This document shows, piece by piece, positions 54,033-61,842 of a DNA stretch of 64,000 bases. Numbering within the stretch: the stretch's first letter is position 1; each line of letters begins with the position of its first letter. A program made the position numbers and the translations under genes. Below the pieces are notes generated by a model. The model was not told where the DNA came from. It did no database searches and worked only from the letters and a program-made list of their open reading frames with translations. This DNA comes from Dysgonomonas sp. HGC4 (GTDB lineage Bacteria > Bacteroidota > Bacteroidia > Bacteroidales > Dysgonomonadaceae), in NCBI RefSeq assembly GCF_001261715.1, contig NZ_CVRU01000111.1, forward strand, positions 1-64,000. The letters run 5' to 3'.

Positions 54033-54509
54033 ATGACACAACTTTTAATTAATTCATTTCTGAACAAGGATTATGAAGTACTAACTATCAAACTAGAACT
54101 AGTTATCATTATGTGGGTAGTTGTACTCATAGCCATTATCATAGACCTCATATCGGGACTACGCAAAGCTACTCTTTTGGGAGAGATACATACTTCATAT
54201 GGATTTCGTCGTACGGTAAGTAAAATGGTACAATATTATGGACTATTATGCTTTGCTTTTATGTTCGATGTACTAGCATCCTTAGTATTACCACTATCTT
54301 ATTTTTCGATGTTAGCTAGTTTCTTTCTGGTATTTATAGAAGCAAAATCGGTATTGGAAAAAGCTCAGGATAAAGACAGACGAAAAATAAATGAAAGCAT
54401 AAAAGACCTAGTAATACTCATCGAAAATAAAGACAATCTACTGAAAGGAGTATCAGAAATACTCAAGAATTCGGAAAACCATCAAACAGAACAACATGAT
54501 ACTAACTAA
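54033..54509 (+). CDS. Phage holin-family protein (block F, gene 1)
   Basis: The 158-residue protein has three hydrophobic segments (about 21-42, 66-87 and 92-108) and a charged C-terminus (KAQDKDRRKINESIKDL). The pattern matches the phage holin 4 superfamily (LIAIIIDLISGLRKATLLG). Holins open the inner membrane to release the endolysin. It overlaps the endolysin gene by 14 bases. Confidence 0.84.
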   Translation: MTQLLINSFLNKDYEVLTIKLELVIIMWVVVLIAIIIDLISGLRKATLLGEIHTSYGFRRTVSKMVQYYGLLCFAFMFDVLASLVLPLSYFSMLASFFLVFIEAKSVLEKAQDKDRRKINESIKDLVILIENKDNLLKGVSEILKNSENHQTEQHDTN

Positions 54510-55047
54510 CGATCAACTAAAGAAGATGTATCCATTCTCGACTGAGAAAAACAGGTTGAAATATTTACCTTACCTCAATCAATTCATGCCACTCTTCGAA
54601 ATCAATACACAAGCCAGAGCAGCTGCATTCTTAGCACAAATTGGGCACGAATCGGGACAGCTTTTCTATAACGAAGAGATAGCTTCGGGCAAAGCTTACG
54701 AAGGCAGGCTTGATCTTGGAAATACAGAAAAGGGTGATGGCATAAAGTTTAAAGGCAGAGGGTTGATTCAGATAACAGGAAGAGCCAACTATCAAAAGCT
54801 AACAAACGAAATAAGAGGACTACCCTTAGGTGTCGATTTTGTAGACCAACCCGATCTACTCAAAGAACCCGAGTATGCTGTAAAATCGGCTTGCTGGTGG
54901 TGGCACAATCGTAAGCTAAACGAGTTAGCAGATGGTGATTCTGAAGCCAACTTTAAACGAATCACACGCATTATTAACGGAGGTTATAACGGATACACAG
55001 ACAGATATAAAATATGGCAACGAGCAAAACAGATTCTAAACCAATGA
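54496..55047 (+). CDS. GH19 endolysin (block F, gene 2)
   Basis: The 183-residue protein has the GH19 chitinase-like lysozyme motifs: AAAFLAQIGHESGQ (about 42-55, catalytic-type E52), EEIASGKAYEGR (about 60-71) and KFKGRGLIQITGRANY (about 85-100). Phage members of this family cut peptidoglycan glycan strands. It has no signal peptide and so depends on the holin. The next start lies inside its last codon region. Confidence 0.9.
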   Translation: MILTNDQLKKMYPFSTEKNRLKYLPYLNQFMPLFEINTQARAAAFLAQIGHESGQLFYNEEIASGKAYEGRLDLGNTEKGDGIKFKGRGLIQITGRANYQKLTNEIRGLPLGVDFVDQPDLLKEPEYAVKSACWWWHNRKLNELADGDSEANFKRITRIINGGYNGYTDRYKIWQRAKQILNQ

Positions 55048-55598
55048 AAAAGCAAACTCTATACATAATATACGCACTCATCGGTTTCATATCCGGATTT
55101 ATAATTGGTAGACAAACCTCGCAATCAGAAGAATCTATTAAATACATAAAAGGGGAGACGATAGAGAAACTAGTAGAAATACCAATACCCTACGAAATAG
55201 AAATACCTTCAAAACCCATTTATTTATACAAACAGTCGGATACAGTATTCAACACTATTACAACAGAAGTAGATACCAACGCAATATTAAACGATTGGAT
55301 AATAAAACGAAGCTACAAAAAAAATCTTTTTGACAATCAACATGGAACTTTAGCGATAGATGCTTCCATACAATACAATCAATTACAATCACTTAAATAC
55401 GAGTTCACCCCTATACAAAAAGAAATATCAATCAGAAAAGAGCAAGTGTGGATGCCTTATACAAGCATATCGTACAGCACATTGAACTATATAGGTATGG
55501 GCGGAGGTATTTTTTATCACAATCTGGGCTTAGGAGCCAAGTATGTAACAGACTTTAAGCAGAAAGGCGTAGAGTTTGAACTAAAATATAAGTTCTAA
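55044..55598 (+). CDS. Membrane-anchored Rz/spanin-like protein (block F, gene 3)
   Basis: The 184-residue protein starts with one N-terminal membrane segment (MKKQTLYIIYALIGFISGFIIG, about 4-22) and then a periplasmic domain of alternating strands (IPIPYEIEIPSKPIYLYKQ). It ends in a short amphipathic barrel-like tail (GMGGGIFYHNLGLGAKYVTDF ... LKYKF). The domain order suits a spanin-like linker to the outer membrane. ATG 55044 overlaps the endolysin stop by four bases. The homologous fold (DUF6808-like) is from memory. Confidence 0.62.
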   Translation: MKKQTLYIIYALIGFISGFIIGRQTSQSEESIKYIKGETIEKLVEIPIPYEIEIPSKPIYLYKQSDTVFNTITTEVDTNAILNDWIIKRSYKKNLFDNQHGTLAIDASIQYNQLQSLKYEFTPIQKEISIRKEQVWMPYTSISYSTLNYIGMGGGIFYHNLGLGAKYVTDFKQKGVEFELKYKF

Positions 55599-55626
55599 AA
55601 AGTCTACAACTGTAACTGAATAAACT

Positions 55627-55675
55627 GTGTCAGCAAGCTATAAGTATTAACTATAGTTTACTGACACATATTTTA
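55627..55675 (+). terminator. Terminator of block F
   Basis: GTGTCAGCAAGCTATA pairs, with a bulge, with TATAGTTTACTGACAC, followed by ATATTTTAT. It lies 29 bp after the stop. Confidence 0.8.
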
Positions 55676-55711
55676 TGCGCGAATTTAATTCAGAGAAACA
55701 CTGCAAAAACA

Positions 55712-55736
55712 TGTAACCTTTTTAATCTATTGCGTC
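55712..55736 (+). promoter_or_regulatory. ECF-like promoter before the M20 peptidase gene
   Basis: TGTAAC (55712-55717), 15 bases and CGTC (55733-55736) resemble the ECF promoter of the sigma gene at 15919. The spacer is one base shorter. It lies 36 bp before the ATG at 55773. Confidence 0.45.
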
Positions 55737-55772
55737 TTATTTAGAAAGAGAACTAATTAACTGATATTTGCA

Positions 55773-57065
55773 ATGAAGAAACAAATTATACTATCGCTGA
55801 TTGTCTTAACCATCGTTTCTTGCGCCTCAAATATTGCTTATGGACAAGATAAAAAAAGTGAAACCTTAATTCATGAATCTATTCGACTTGAAACTGATAA
55901 GATTTTAGACAAGTTAATTGAAATTAGAAGAGATTTTCACAAATACCCGGAAGTTTCGAGTGAAGAAAAGAGAACACAAGAAGTTATAAAAAAACATCTA
56001 TTAGAATTAGGTTTTCAAGTTGAAACAGACATCTACGGGTATGCCATTGTAGGCATTCTAGAAGGAGATAAAAAAGGAAAAAAGATTGCTTGGCGAGCTG
56101 ATATGGATGCTTTACCGGATAATTCTCCTGATAATGTTGATTTCAAATCTATAATACAAGGTGCTAAACATAGTTGTGGGCACGATGTGCATCTGGCAAT
56201 TGCATTAGGAATAGCAGAGGTTCTTTCAAAAAACAAAAGCTCTTTACAAGGAACAGTCTATTTTATTTTTCAGCCGGAAGAGGAAACCTTTGAAGGTGCA
56301 AAAGGTATGCTTGACAATAAATTGCTCACTAAATTTGAGATTGACGAGATTTACGGACTTCATATAATACCATTACAAGTGGGACAAATAATGGTAAAGC
56401 CAAACGAAATGTATGCCTACCAAAAAGAAGTAAGAATAGAACTTAAAAATACGCTATCCCAAGAAGAAACAAAAGAACTTGCAACAAAGATCCGCAATTC
56501 ATTAGTTAGAGCAAAGGATGGAAGTAAGCCCTGGGAACTCCAATTGCTTGTTGACCCTGAGATTGGATTGGCAAGCCCGAACTCTATTTTCAAGGACTTT
56601 CTGATTGCAGAAGAAAATTTTAGAATTCATTCTGAAAATGACAAAATACAGATTGATGCTCAATTATATGAAACAGATTCAGCCAGATTACAGAATATCA
56701 TTCCTATTATAAAACAAGTAATTAAAGACCAAAAGTATTCTTCTCAATTACTTTCTGTTTCATTTATAAGAGGAAATCCAATTGTTATAAACGACCCTAA
56801 ACTGACAAATGCTTCCATAGATATACTCAGCAATATTTATGGAAAACAGATTGTTGCAACGTGCTATGGACAAGTGCCTTATTCCAATGACGACTTCGCC
56901 TATTTTCAACAAAAAATACCCGGAGTTTACTTCTTCCTCGGAGGTTCTAATTTCGAAAAAGGAATTATATCAATGCCCCATTTTCCTAACTATGGAGTGG
57001 ATGAAGAGTGTATCAAAATTGGAGTCAAAACATTTTCGTCTTTGATATTCGAGAGACTGCAATAA
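55773..57065 (+). CDS. M20-family metallo-amidohydrolase
   Basis: The 430-residue protein has an N-terminal signal that may be a lipoprotein type (VLTIVSC). M20D features follow: WRADMDALP (about 107-115), SCGHDVH (about 134-140), and FQPEEETFEGA (about 166-176). These bind two metal ions and cleave amide bonds in N-acylated amino acids or peptides. The dimerisation domain (about 215-320) is shorter and less conserved. A TGTAAC...CGTC element upstream suggests control by the window's ECF sigma factor. Confidence 0.85.
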   Translation: MKKQIILSLIVLTIVSCASNIAYGQDKKSETLIHESIRLETDKILDKLIEIRRDFHKYPEVSSEEKRTQEVIKKHLLELGFQVETDIYGYAIVGILEGDKKGKKIAWRADMDALPDNSPDNVDFKSIIQGAKHSCGHDVHLAIALGIAEVLSKNKSSLQGTVYFIFQPEEETFEGAKGMLDNKLLTKFEIDEIYGLHIIPLQVGQIMVKPNEMYAYQKEVRIELKNTLSQEETKELATKIRNSLVRAKDGSKPWELQLLVDPEIGLASPNSIFKDFLIAEENFRIHSENDKIQIDAQLYETDSARLQNIIPIIKQVIKDQKYSSQLLSVSFIRGNPIVINDPKLTNASIDILSNIYGKQIVATCYGQVPYSNDDFAYFQQKIPGVYFFLGGSNFEKGIISMPHFPNYGVDEECIKIGVKTFSSLIFERLQ

Positions 57066-57171
57066 GAGGCAGTCTTATATCTATCTCACAAAATACAAAC
57101 AGCAATTCAAATAGTATCAATACAGTATAAGTATCAATTTTGTCTCAACAGCCTTCAATAAAAAGACATAT

Positions 57172-58107
57172 ATGAACAAAAATAATTACACCATAAGCTA
57201 CACTAAAAGCTTTGATAGAGTAAGAAGTATCTCTATTTCTTATCTGAAATGTCTTTTTTTACTGTTCCTCTTAGTATCATTCAATGAAGTAAAAGCACAA
57301 TCGCCAGAGATGATTACTGAAAATATCAGCTTTAATAGTGAGGGAGTCACATTGGTTGGCACAATCTACAAACCTCAGCATTCGCATGCAGCCGTAGTTA
57401 TTGTACATGGGTCTGGTCAGGAATCTCGCACGAAGGGTTTTGCATCACTTTTGGCTAAAAATGGAATTTCGGTGTTAACCTATGACAAACGTGGAGTTGG
57501 CGAATCGGGAGGAATTTATGCAGGTCCCGAAGTAGGCACCAATAACATCGATTCGGCTAACCTCACCCTATTAGCTAAAGATGCAAGCGCCGCCATAAAT
57601 GTACTTCATCAGCAAAACAAGGATGTACCTATTGGTTTAGTTGGTTTTAGTCAGGCAGGGTGGATTATTCCTATTGCCGCAAACAACAATTCGCTTGTAG
57701 ATTTTATGGTATTGTTTAGTGGATCTCTGGTCCCAACTCTTGAACAACTTCGATTCCAGTTTTTCACGGAAGGAAAGCCTAATTTTTGGGACAACCATAC
57801 CGAAGCTGAGGTACGCGAACATGTACGGGATGATGCCGATCGTTATCAATTTGCAAACACCGATCCTTGCGATGCCCTCTGCACACTTTCTATTCCGGGG
57901 CTTTGGCTTTTTGGTAACAAGGATGTGCAAATACCAGTCGGATTATCAATGGAGCGTCTCAACGCACTCAAGGCGCAGGGGAAGCCTTACGAATACTGCT
58001 TATTTTCAACATTAGGTCATAACCTTACATTTTCTGACTCTACTGAACCTATTAACATTGCTATTCATTGGATTAAAAATAGACGGCATTACATAAAAAA
58101 CAAGTAA
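57172..58107 (+). CDS. Secreted alpha/beta hydrolase
   Basis: The 311-residue protein has a long N-terminal signal region (hydrophobic stretch about 27-38, cleavage near KAQS at 43). The alpha/beta-hydrolase motifs are VVIVHGSGQES (about 75-85, oxyanion HG), YDKRGVGES (about 104-112), GFSQAGW (about 158-164, nucleophile S160) and a late GHNLTF with the catalytic histidine. Probable esterase or acyl-hydrolase in the periplasm, with unknown substrate. It is 107 bp after the M20 gene and may share its transcript. Confidence 0.85.
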   Translation: MNKNNYTISYTKSFDRVRSISISYLKCLFLLFLLVSFNEVKAQSPEMITENISFNSEGVTLVGTIYKPQHSHAAVVIVHGSGQESRTKGFASLLAKNGISVLTYDKRGVGESGGIYAGPEVGTNNIDSANLTLLAKDASAAINVLHQQNKDVPIGLVGFSQAGWIIPIAANNNSLVDFMVLFSGSLVPTLEQLRFQFFTEGKPNFWDNHTEAEVREHVRDDADRYQFANTDPCDALCTLSIPGLWLFGNKDVQIPVGLSMERLNALKAQGKPYEYCLFSTLGHNLTFSDSTEPINIAIHWIKNRRHYIKNK

Positions 58108-58150
58108 CAGTAGAAACTAGAAAGTCAACTTTCCTTATTTATCCAATATA

Positions 58151-58178
58151 AACCTTTGTTCTTTCACAAACAAAGGTT
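58151..58178 (+). terminator. Hairpin terminator
   Basis: AACCTTTGTT pairs perfectly with AACAAAGGTT across an 8-base loop, 44 bp after the hydrolase stop. The T tract is weak (TCTC). Confidence 0.65.
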
Positions 58179-58244
58179 CTCAGCTAAAACGATTTAGAAA
58201 ACAATCAATTACAAACTAGCACAAGAGTTAAATCAGTATATTTC

Positions 58245-58276
58245 TTTGGTGATTCGAATTATTTATTTACATTTGT
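58245..58276 (+). promoter_or_regulatory. Bacteroidota-type promoter
   Basis: TTTG (58245-58248) is followed after 20 bases by TACATTTG (58269-58276), 30 bp before the ATG at 58306. Confidence 0.7.
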
Positions 58277-58305
58277 TAAGGTTTAGGATTTATCATATTT
58301 GAGCT

Positions 58306-58644
58306 ATGAAGCAACTTATTATCATCGTGTTATTTTTCTGCTGCATAACAGGCATTTCTGTTGGTGGGAATTATCATGGCTCTCCTCATCCTGAATTCTT
58401 GAATCCTACTTCTAAGGATGGTAATAGGTATTCCTATGTTATATCCACCACGAGCGAAGCTATTCTTATTTCTTCTATTCCAGAGGGTTCGCATATATGG
58501 GTATTTAATCCTTCGGGACAAAACATCTACAATAAAGTAGCAAAAGAAAGTTTTGTTACAGTGCCTATACGCTCGAAAGGTGTTTTCATTATCAGAATAA
58601 AATCCTCTAAAGAAATCTATACAACTAAGGTTATTGTAAAATAA
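58306..58644 (+). CDS. Small secreted protein resembling a lone type IX sorting domain
   Basis: The 112-residue protein has a signal peptide (about 1-20, ending SVGG). A short linker leads into a domain whose pattern matches a type A sorting domain: IWVFNPSGQNIYNKVAKES, then PIRSKGVFIIRIKSSKEIYTTKVIVK. Normally such a domain ends a large passenger protein, but here almost no passenger exists (about 35 residues). A clear promoter precedes it. It could be a minimal secreted peptide, a decoy or remnant, or a component of the secretion machinery. Confidence 0.65.
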   Translation: MKQLIIIVLFFCCITGISVGGNYHGSPHPEFLNPTSKDGNRYSYVISTTSEAILISSIPEGSHIWVFNPSGQNIYNKVAKESFVTVPIRSKGVFIIRIKSSKEIYTTKVIVK

Positions 58645-58883
58645 GAGAAGTTATAAACGTCATCTACTTTTTAACTTTTTAGTAACCTTATTTTCATTTT
58701 TAAGTGAAATTCTTAACTTTTTAGGCTGTTATTTTTCAAGATAGCCTCCCTTCCTTTTGTGTCTTTTTTCATAACTTTACATGAGATTAAACGACGCATA
58801 GTTTCTCGTTTTTTATTAAAAAAATAAAAGCTTTTAAAGCCTGAAACCTCGCATCTATCATTATACGAAAAAAGCATAAAACA

Positions 58884-60533
58884 ATGAATGTGAAAAAATT
58901 TCTTACATTTCCTCTCTTGTTGGCAACCTTCTCTATTTTTGCCCAATCGGGAAATCAGACTCAAGTAAACCGTCCCAAATTAGTAGTTGGTATTGTAGTA
59001 GATCAAATGCGTTGGGATTACCTCTACCGATACTATGACAGATACAGTAACAATGGTTTTAAACGTATGCTGAACGAAGGTTTCACGTGCGAAAACACCA
59101 TGCTCAATTATGTACCATCCTATACGGCAATCGGGCATAGTACTATTTACACAGGCTCGGTTCCTGCTATACATGGCATAGCAGGCAACGATTTTATAGT
59201 ACAGGCTACGGGGCAATCGCTATATTGCACACAAGACGATAATGTAAACAGTGTAGGCACTAAAGACAAGAATGCAACTGCCGGAAAAATGTCGCCCTTT
59301 AATCTGAAAGCCAGCACCATAACAGACGAATTGAAACTTGCTACCAATTTTCGTTCCAAAGTAGTAGGTGTTTCTATTAAAGACAGAGGAAGTATACTTC
59401 CTGCAGGACATGCTGCCAACGCTGCTTATTGGTTCGATGGAGAATCGGGGAACTGGATTACAAGTACATGGTACATGGACGATCTACCCAAATGGTTGAA
59501 AGAATTCAACAGCAAAGAAGTAGCTAAAAAATATCTCGATCAAAATTGGAATACCCTCTACCCTATTGATACTTATGTACAAAGCACAAGCGATGATAAT
59601 ATCTATGAGGAAACATTCAAAGGCATCGATAAAGTAAAGTTCCCAATTAAAACATCCGATCTGGTAAAAAAGAATGGCTTGGGACTTATCCGCACCACTC
59701 CTTATGGCAATACATTGACTTTGGATGTTGCCAAATTAGTAATCGAAAACGAACAAATGGGCAACAATCAAGTTACCGACTTTCTCGCTGTCAGCCTATC
59801 GTCACCCGATTATATTGGACATCAGTTTGGACCCAACTCGGTAAAGGTGGAAGACAACTATCTACGTCTGGATAAAGACTTAGGTGACTTTTTTGCATAC
59901 TTAGATCAGAAAGTAGGAAAGGGCAATTATACTGTATTCCTTACTGCCGACCACGGTGGTGCACATAACGGACAATTCCTTAGGGATAATAAAATTCCCG
60001 CAGGAAACTGGGATGTAAAAACAATCAATAATGGATTGAATAAATTTCTGGCAGAAAAATTTGGTGTAGATAATCTAGTCTATAATTTATACAATTATCA
60101 GGTAAACTATAATTACAAGCAAATCAACTCATCTATCGATATGGAAGATTTGCGTGAAGCGTCTATCCAATATCTGCAAAAAGTTGAAGGTGTGGCTTAT
60201 GTAGTAGAAACCGCTAAGGTATCGGAAGCAACTATTCCTGCCGTTATCAAAGAAAAGATAGTAAACGGATATAACAGAGATCTTTGTGGCGAAATACAAA
60301 TTATCCTAAAACCGGGATGGTACAGCGACAGCGATTTAAAAGGTGCTACACATGGCACATGGAATCCTTACGATACACACATACCATTGGTGTGGATGGG
60401 TTGGGGAATTAAACAAGGATCGTCGAACACCGAGGTTTACATGACAGATATAGCTCCAACAGTTGCTGCACTGCTACATATACAAATGCCAAGCGGATGT
60501 ATAGGTAAGCCTATCACCGACTTGTGGAAGTAA
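58884..60533 (+). CDS. PafA-like alkaline phosphatase
   Basis: The 549-residue periplasmic enzyme has a signal peptide (about 1-20) and alkaline-phosphatase-superfamily motifs: GIVVDQMRWDYLYRYYDRY (about 36-54, metal-binding D40), YVPSYTAIGHST (about 76-87, catalytic threonine near T81 in place of serine) and a later TADHGGAHNG with metal-binding D/H. PafA-type phosphatases release phosphate from many monoesters and are typical of Bacteroidota. It has no apparent operon partner. Confidence 0.92.
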   Translation: MNVKKFLTFPLLLATFSIFAQSGNQTQVNRPKLVVGIVVDQMRWDYLYRYYDRYSNNGFKRMLNEGFTCENTMLNYVPSYTAIGHSTIYTGSVPAIHGIAGNDFIVQATGQSLYCTQDDNVNSVGTKDKNATAGKMSPFNLKASTITDELKLATNFRSKVVGVSIKDRGSILPAGHAANAAYWFDGESGNWITSTWYMDDLPKWLKEFNSKEVAKKYLDQNWNTLYPIDTYVQSTSDDNIYEETFKGIDKVKFPIKTSDLVKKNGLGLIRTTPYGNTLTLDVAKLVIENEQMGNNQVTDFLAVSLSSPDYIGHQFGPNSVKVEDNYLRLDKDLGDFFAYLDQKVGKGNYTVFLTADHGGAHNGQFLRDNKIPAGNWDVKTINNGLNKFLAEKFGVDNLVYNLYNYQVNYNYKQINSSIDMEDLREASIQYLQKVEGVAYVVETAKVSEATIPAVIKEKIVNGYNRDLCGEIQIILKPGWYSDSDLKGATHGTWNPYDTHIPLVWMGWGIKQGSSNTEVYMTDIAPTVAALLHIQMPSGCIGKPITDLWK

Positions 60534-60555
60534 AATCGAAGAAAACAAATAGTAA

Positions 60556-61053
60556 ATGAACTATATAGAAAATCTTGAAATTGGCGGTTTTAATTTCATC
60601 CATAGAGAAAACCCTCGAGATTTACCTGCTGAAATACTCAAACGATACCAGAATATTCCAGAGGATTACTTGATTTTTCTGAAACAGTTTGAGCTAATAG
60701 CCACAGACGACGATACAACATGGTTCAACTCAATTGAAGATTTTAATGGTGAATCTGAAAATGTATTTACATGGAACGATTTTGAATTGCAAAGTCTCGA
60801 AATTTATCACACAGGTGAGAAGGAATCTGAAAATGTACGGAAATTCTGGAACAACCATCTCCCGATTGTATTATCGGTGAAAGGCGAATATCAATATTTG
60901 GCTATTTGCTTGGAAAACGATCGACATGGAGAGATAGTTTATGGTCTTGAACCCGAATTTGAAGAAGTTACAAAAGTTTGTGATAACTTTGAACAGTTAA
61001 TGGTATTGATAAGAAATCCGTTGAGTAACGAAACTCTCAAGTATTTTGTATGA
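60556..61053 (+). CDS. SMI1/KNR4 (SUKH) family protein
   Basis: The 165-residue cytoplasmic protein has the SUKH pattern: IPEDYLIFLKQFELI (about 34-48), W-x-x-S-IEDFNGE-type central residues, and the strand HLPIVLSVKGEYQYLAICLE (about 103-122). SUKH proteins often serve as immunity factors against polymorphic toxins. No toxin gene is adjacent, so its partner, if any, is elsewhere. It lies 22 bp after the PafA-like gene and could be co-transcribed. Confidence 0.78.
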   Translation: MNYIENLEIGGFNFIHRENPRDLPAEILKRYQNIPEDYLIFLKQFELIATDDDTTWFNSIEDFNGESENVFTWNDFELQSLEIYHTGEKESENVRKFWNNHLPIVLSVKGEYQYLAICLENDRHGEIVYGLEPEFEEVTKVCDNFEQLMVLIRNPLSNETLKYFV

Positions 61054-61120
61054 CATCAGACTATTAGATGAAGAAGACAAGACACTAAATAACAAAATAG
61101 GTATAAAACAATAAGACCAG

Positions 61121-61762
61121 ATGCTTAATATTATATTATCGACATTTATCTTTCTTTCCCCTTTCTTCCCGAATGACAATGTAGGAAACAGTCTTCAAGA
61201 CGGAGATCTTATATTTCAGGAATCTTGTAACGGAGATATGGGCGATGCCATAAAAGATGTAACATCAGGCATAGAGGGCTATAATTTCACACATGTGGGC
61301 ATTGTATATATTGATGCTACAACCAATGTGGTGTATGTTATTGAAGCCACACACCCTAAAGTGCGTATAACACCCTTGCAGGAATATATACACCCAGAGG
61401 ATGCCAAATGTGCTCCAAAATCGGTTGTCGGACGTTTAAAGCCTCAGTTCAGAGCTTTAATACCACAAGCTTTGGAAGAAGCAAAGAAACTGGTAGGCAA
61501 AGATTACGACGATGCTTTCGACCTCAGCAACGATCAATATTATTGCTCGGAACTTATTTATGACATTCTACTCAAGGCAAATAATAATGTACCCATATTT
61601 CCATTGAATGTAATGACTTTCAAATCGAAGGAAACGGGTGAATATTCGCCCAATTGGGTCACACATTTCAAGAAGCTGGGCATACCTATACCCGAAGGCG
61701 AAAAGGGTATAAATCCCGGAGCAATGTCTCAACAATCGGATATCATCGATATAATAAACTAA
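61121..61762 (+). CDS. YiiX/YebB-like papain-fold cysteine hydrolase
   Basis: The 213-residue protein has a signal-like N-terminus and permuted NlpC/P60 motifs: LQDGDLIFQES (about 25-35), YNFTHVGIVYID (about 54-65, H58) and QYYCSELIYDIL (about 139-150, C142). The H...C order is that of permuted papain-fold (YiiX-like) hydrolases, which act on peptides or acyl groups in the envelope. Confidence 0.85.
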   Translation: MLNIILSTFIFLSPFFPNDNVGNSLQDGDLIFQESCNGDMGDAIKDVTSGIEGYNFTHVGIVYIDATTNVVYVIEATHPKVRITPLQEYIHPEDAKCAPKSVVGRLKPQFRALIPQALEEAKKLVGKDYDDAFDLSNDQYYCSELIYDILLKANNNVPIFPLNVMTFKSKETGEYSPNWVTHFKKLGIPIPEGEKGINPGAMSQQSDIIDIIN

Positions 61763-61767
61763 CAACC

Positions 61768-61808
61768 AAAAGAGTAGAAATTGAACTTCTACTCTTTTAT
61801 TTTTTTTA
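61768..61808 (+). terminator. Rho-independent terminator
   Basis: AAAAGAGTAGAA pairs with TTCTACTCTTTT, followed by a long T run, just after the YiiX-like stop. Confidence 0.85.
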
Positions 61809-61809
61809 T

Positions 61810-61817
61810 TACTTTTG
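61810..61817 (+). promoter_or_regulatory. -7 promoter element
   Basis: TACTTTTG, immediately after the terminator T run, matches TAnnTTTG and lies 25 bp before the ATG at 61843. Confidence 0.55.
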
Positions 61818-61842
61818 TTAGCGTTAAAAAACACATCACACT

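Noticed and set aside
60556-61053. SMI1/KNR4 protein as the immunity partner of a polymorphic toxin
   Set aside because: No toxin, Rhs or secretion-effector gene is present nearby, so only the family assignment was kept.
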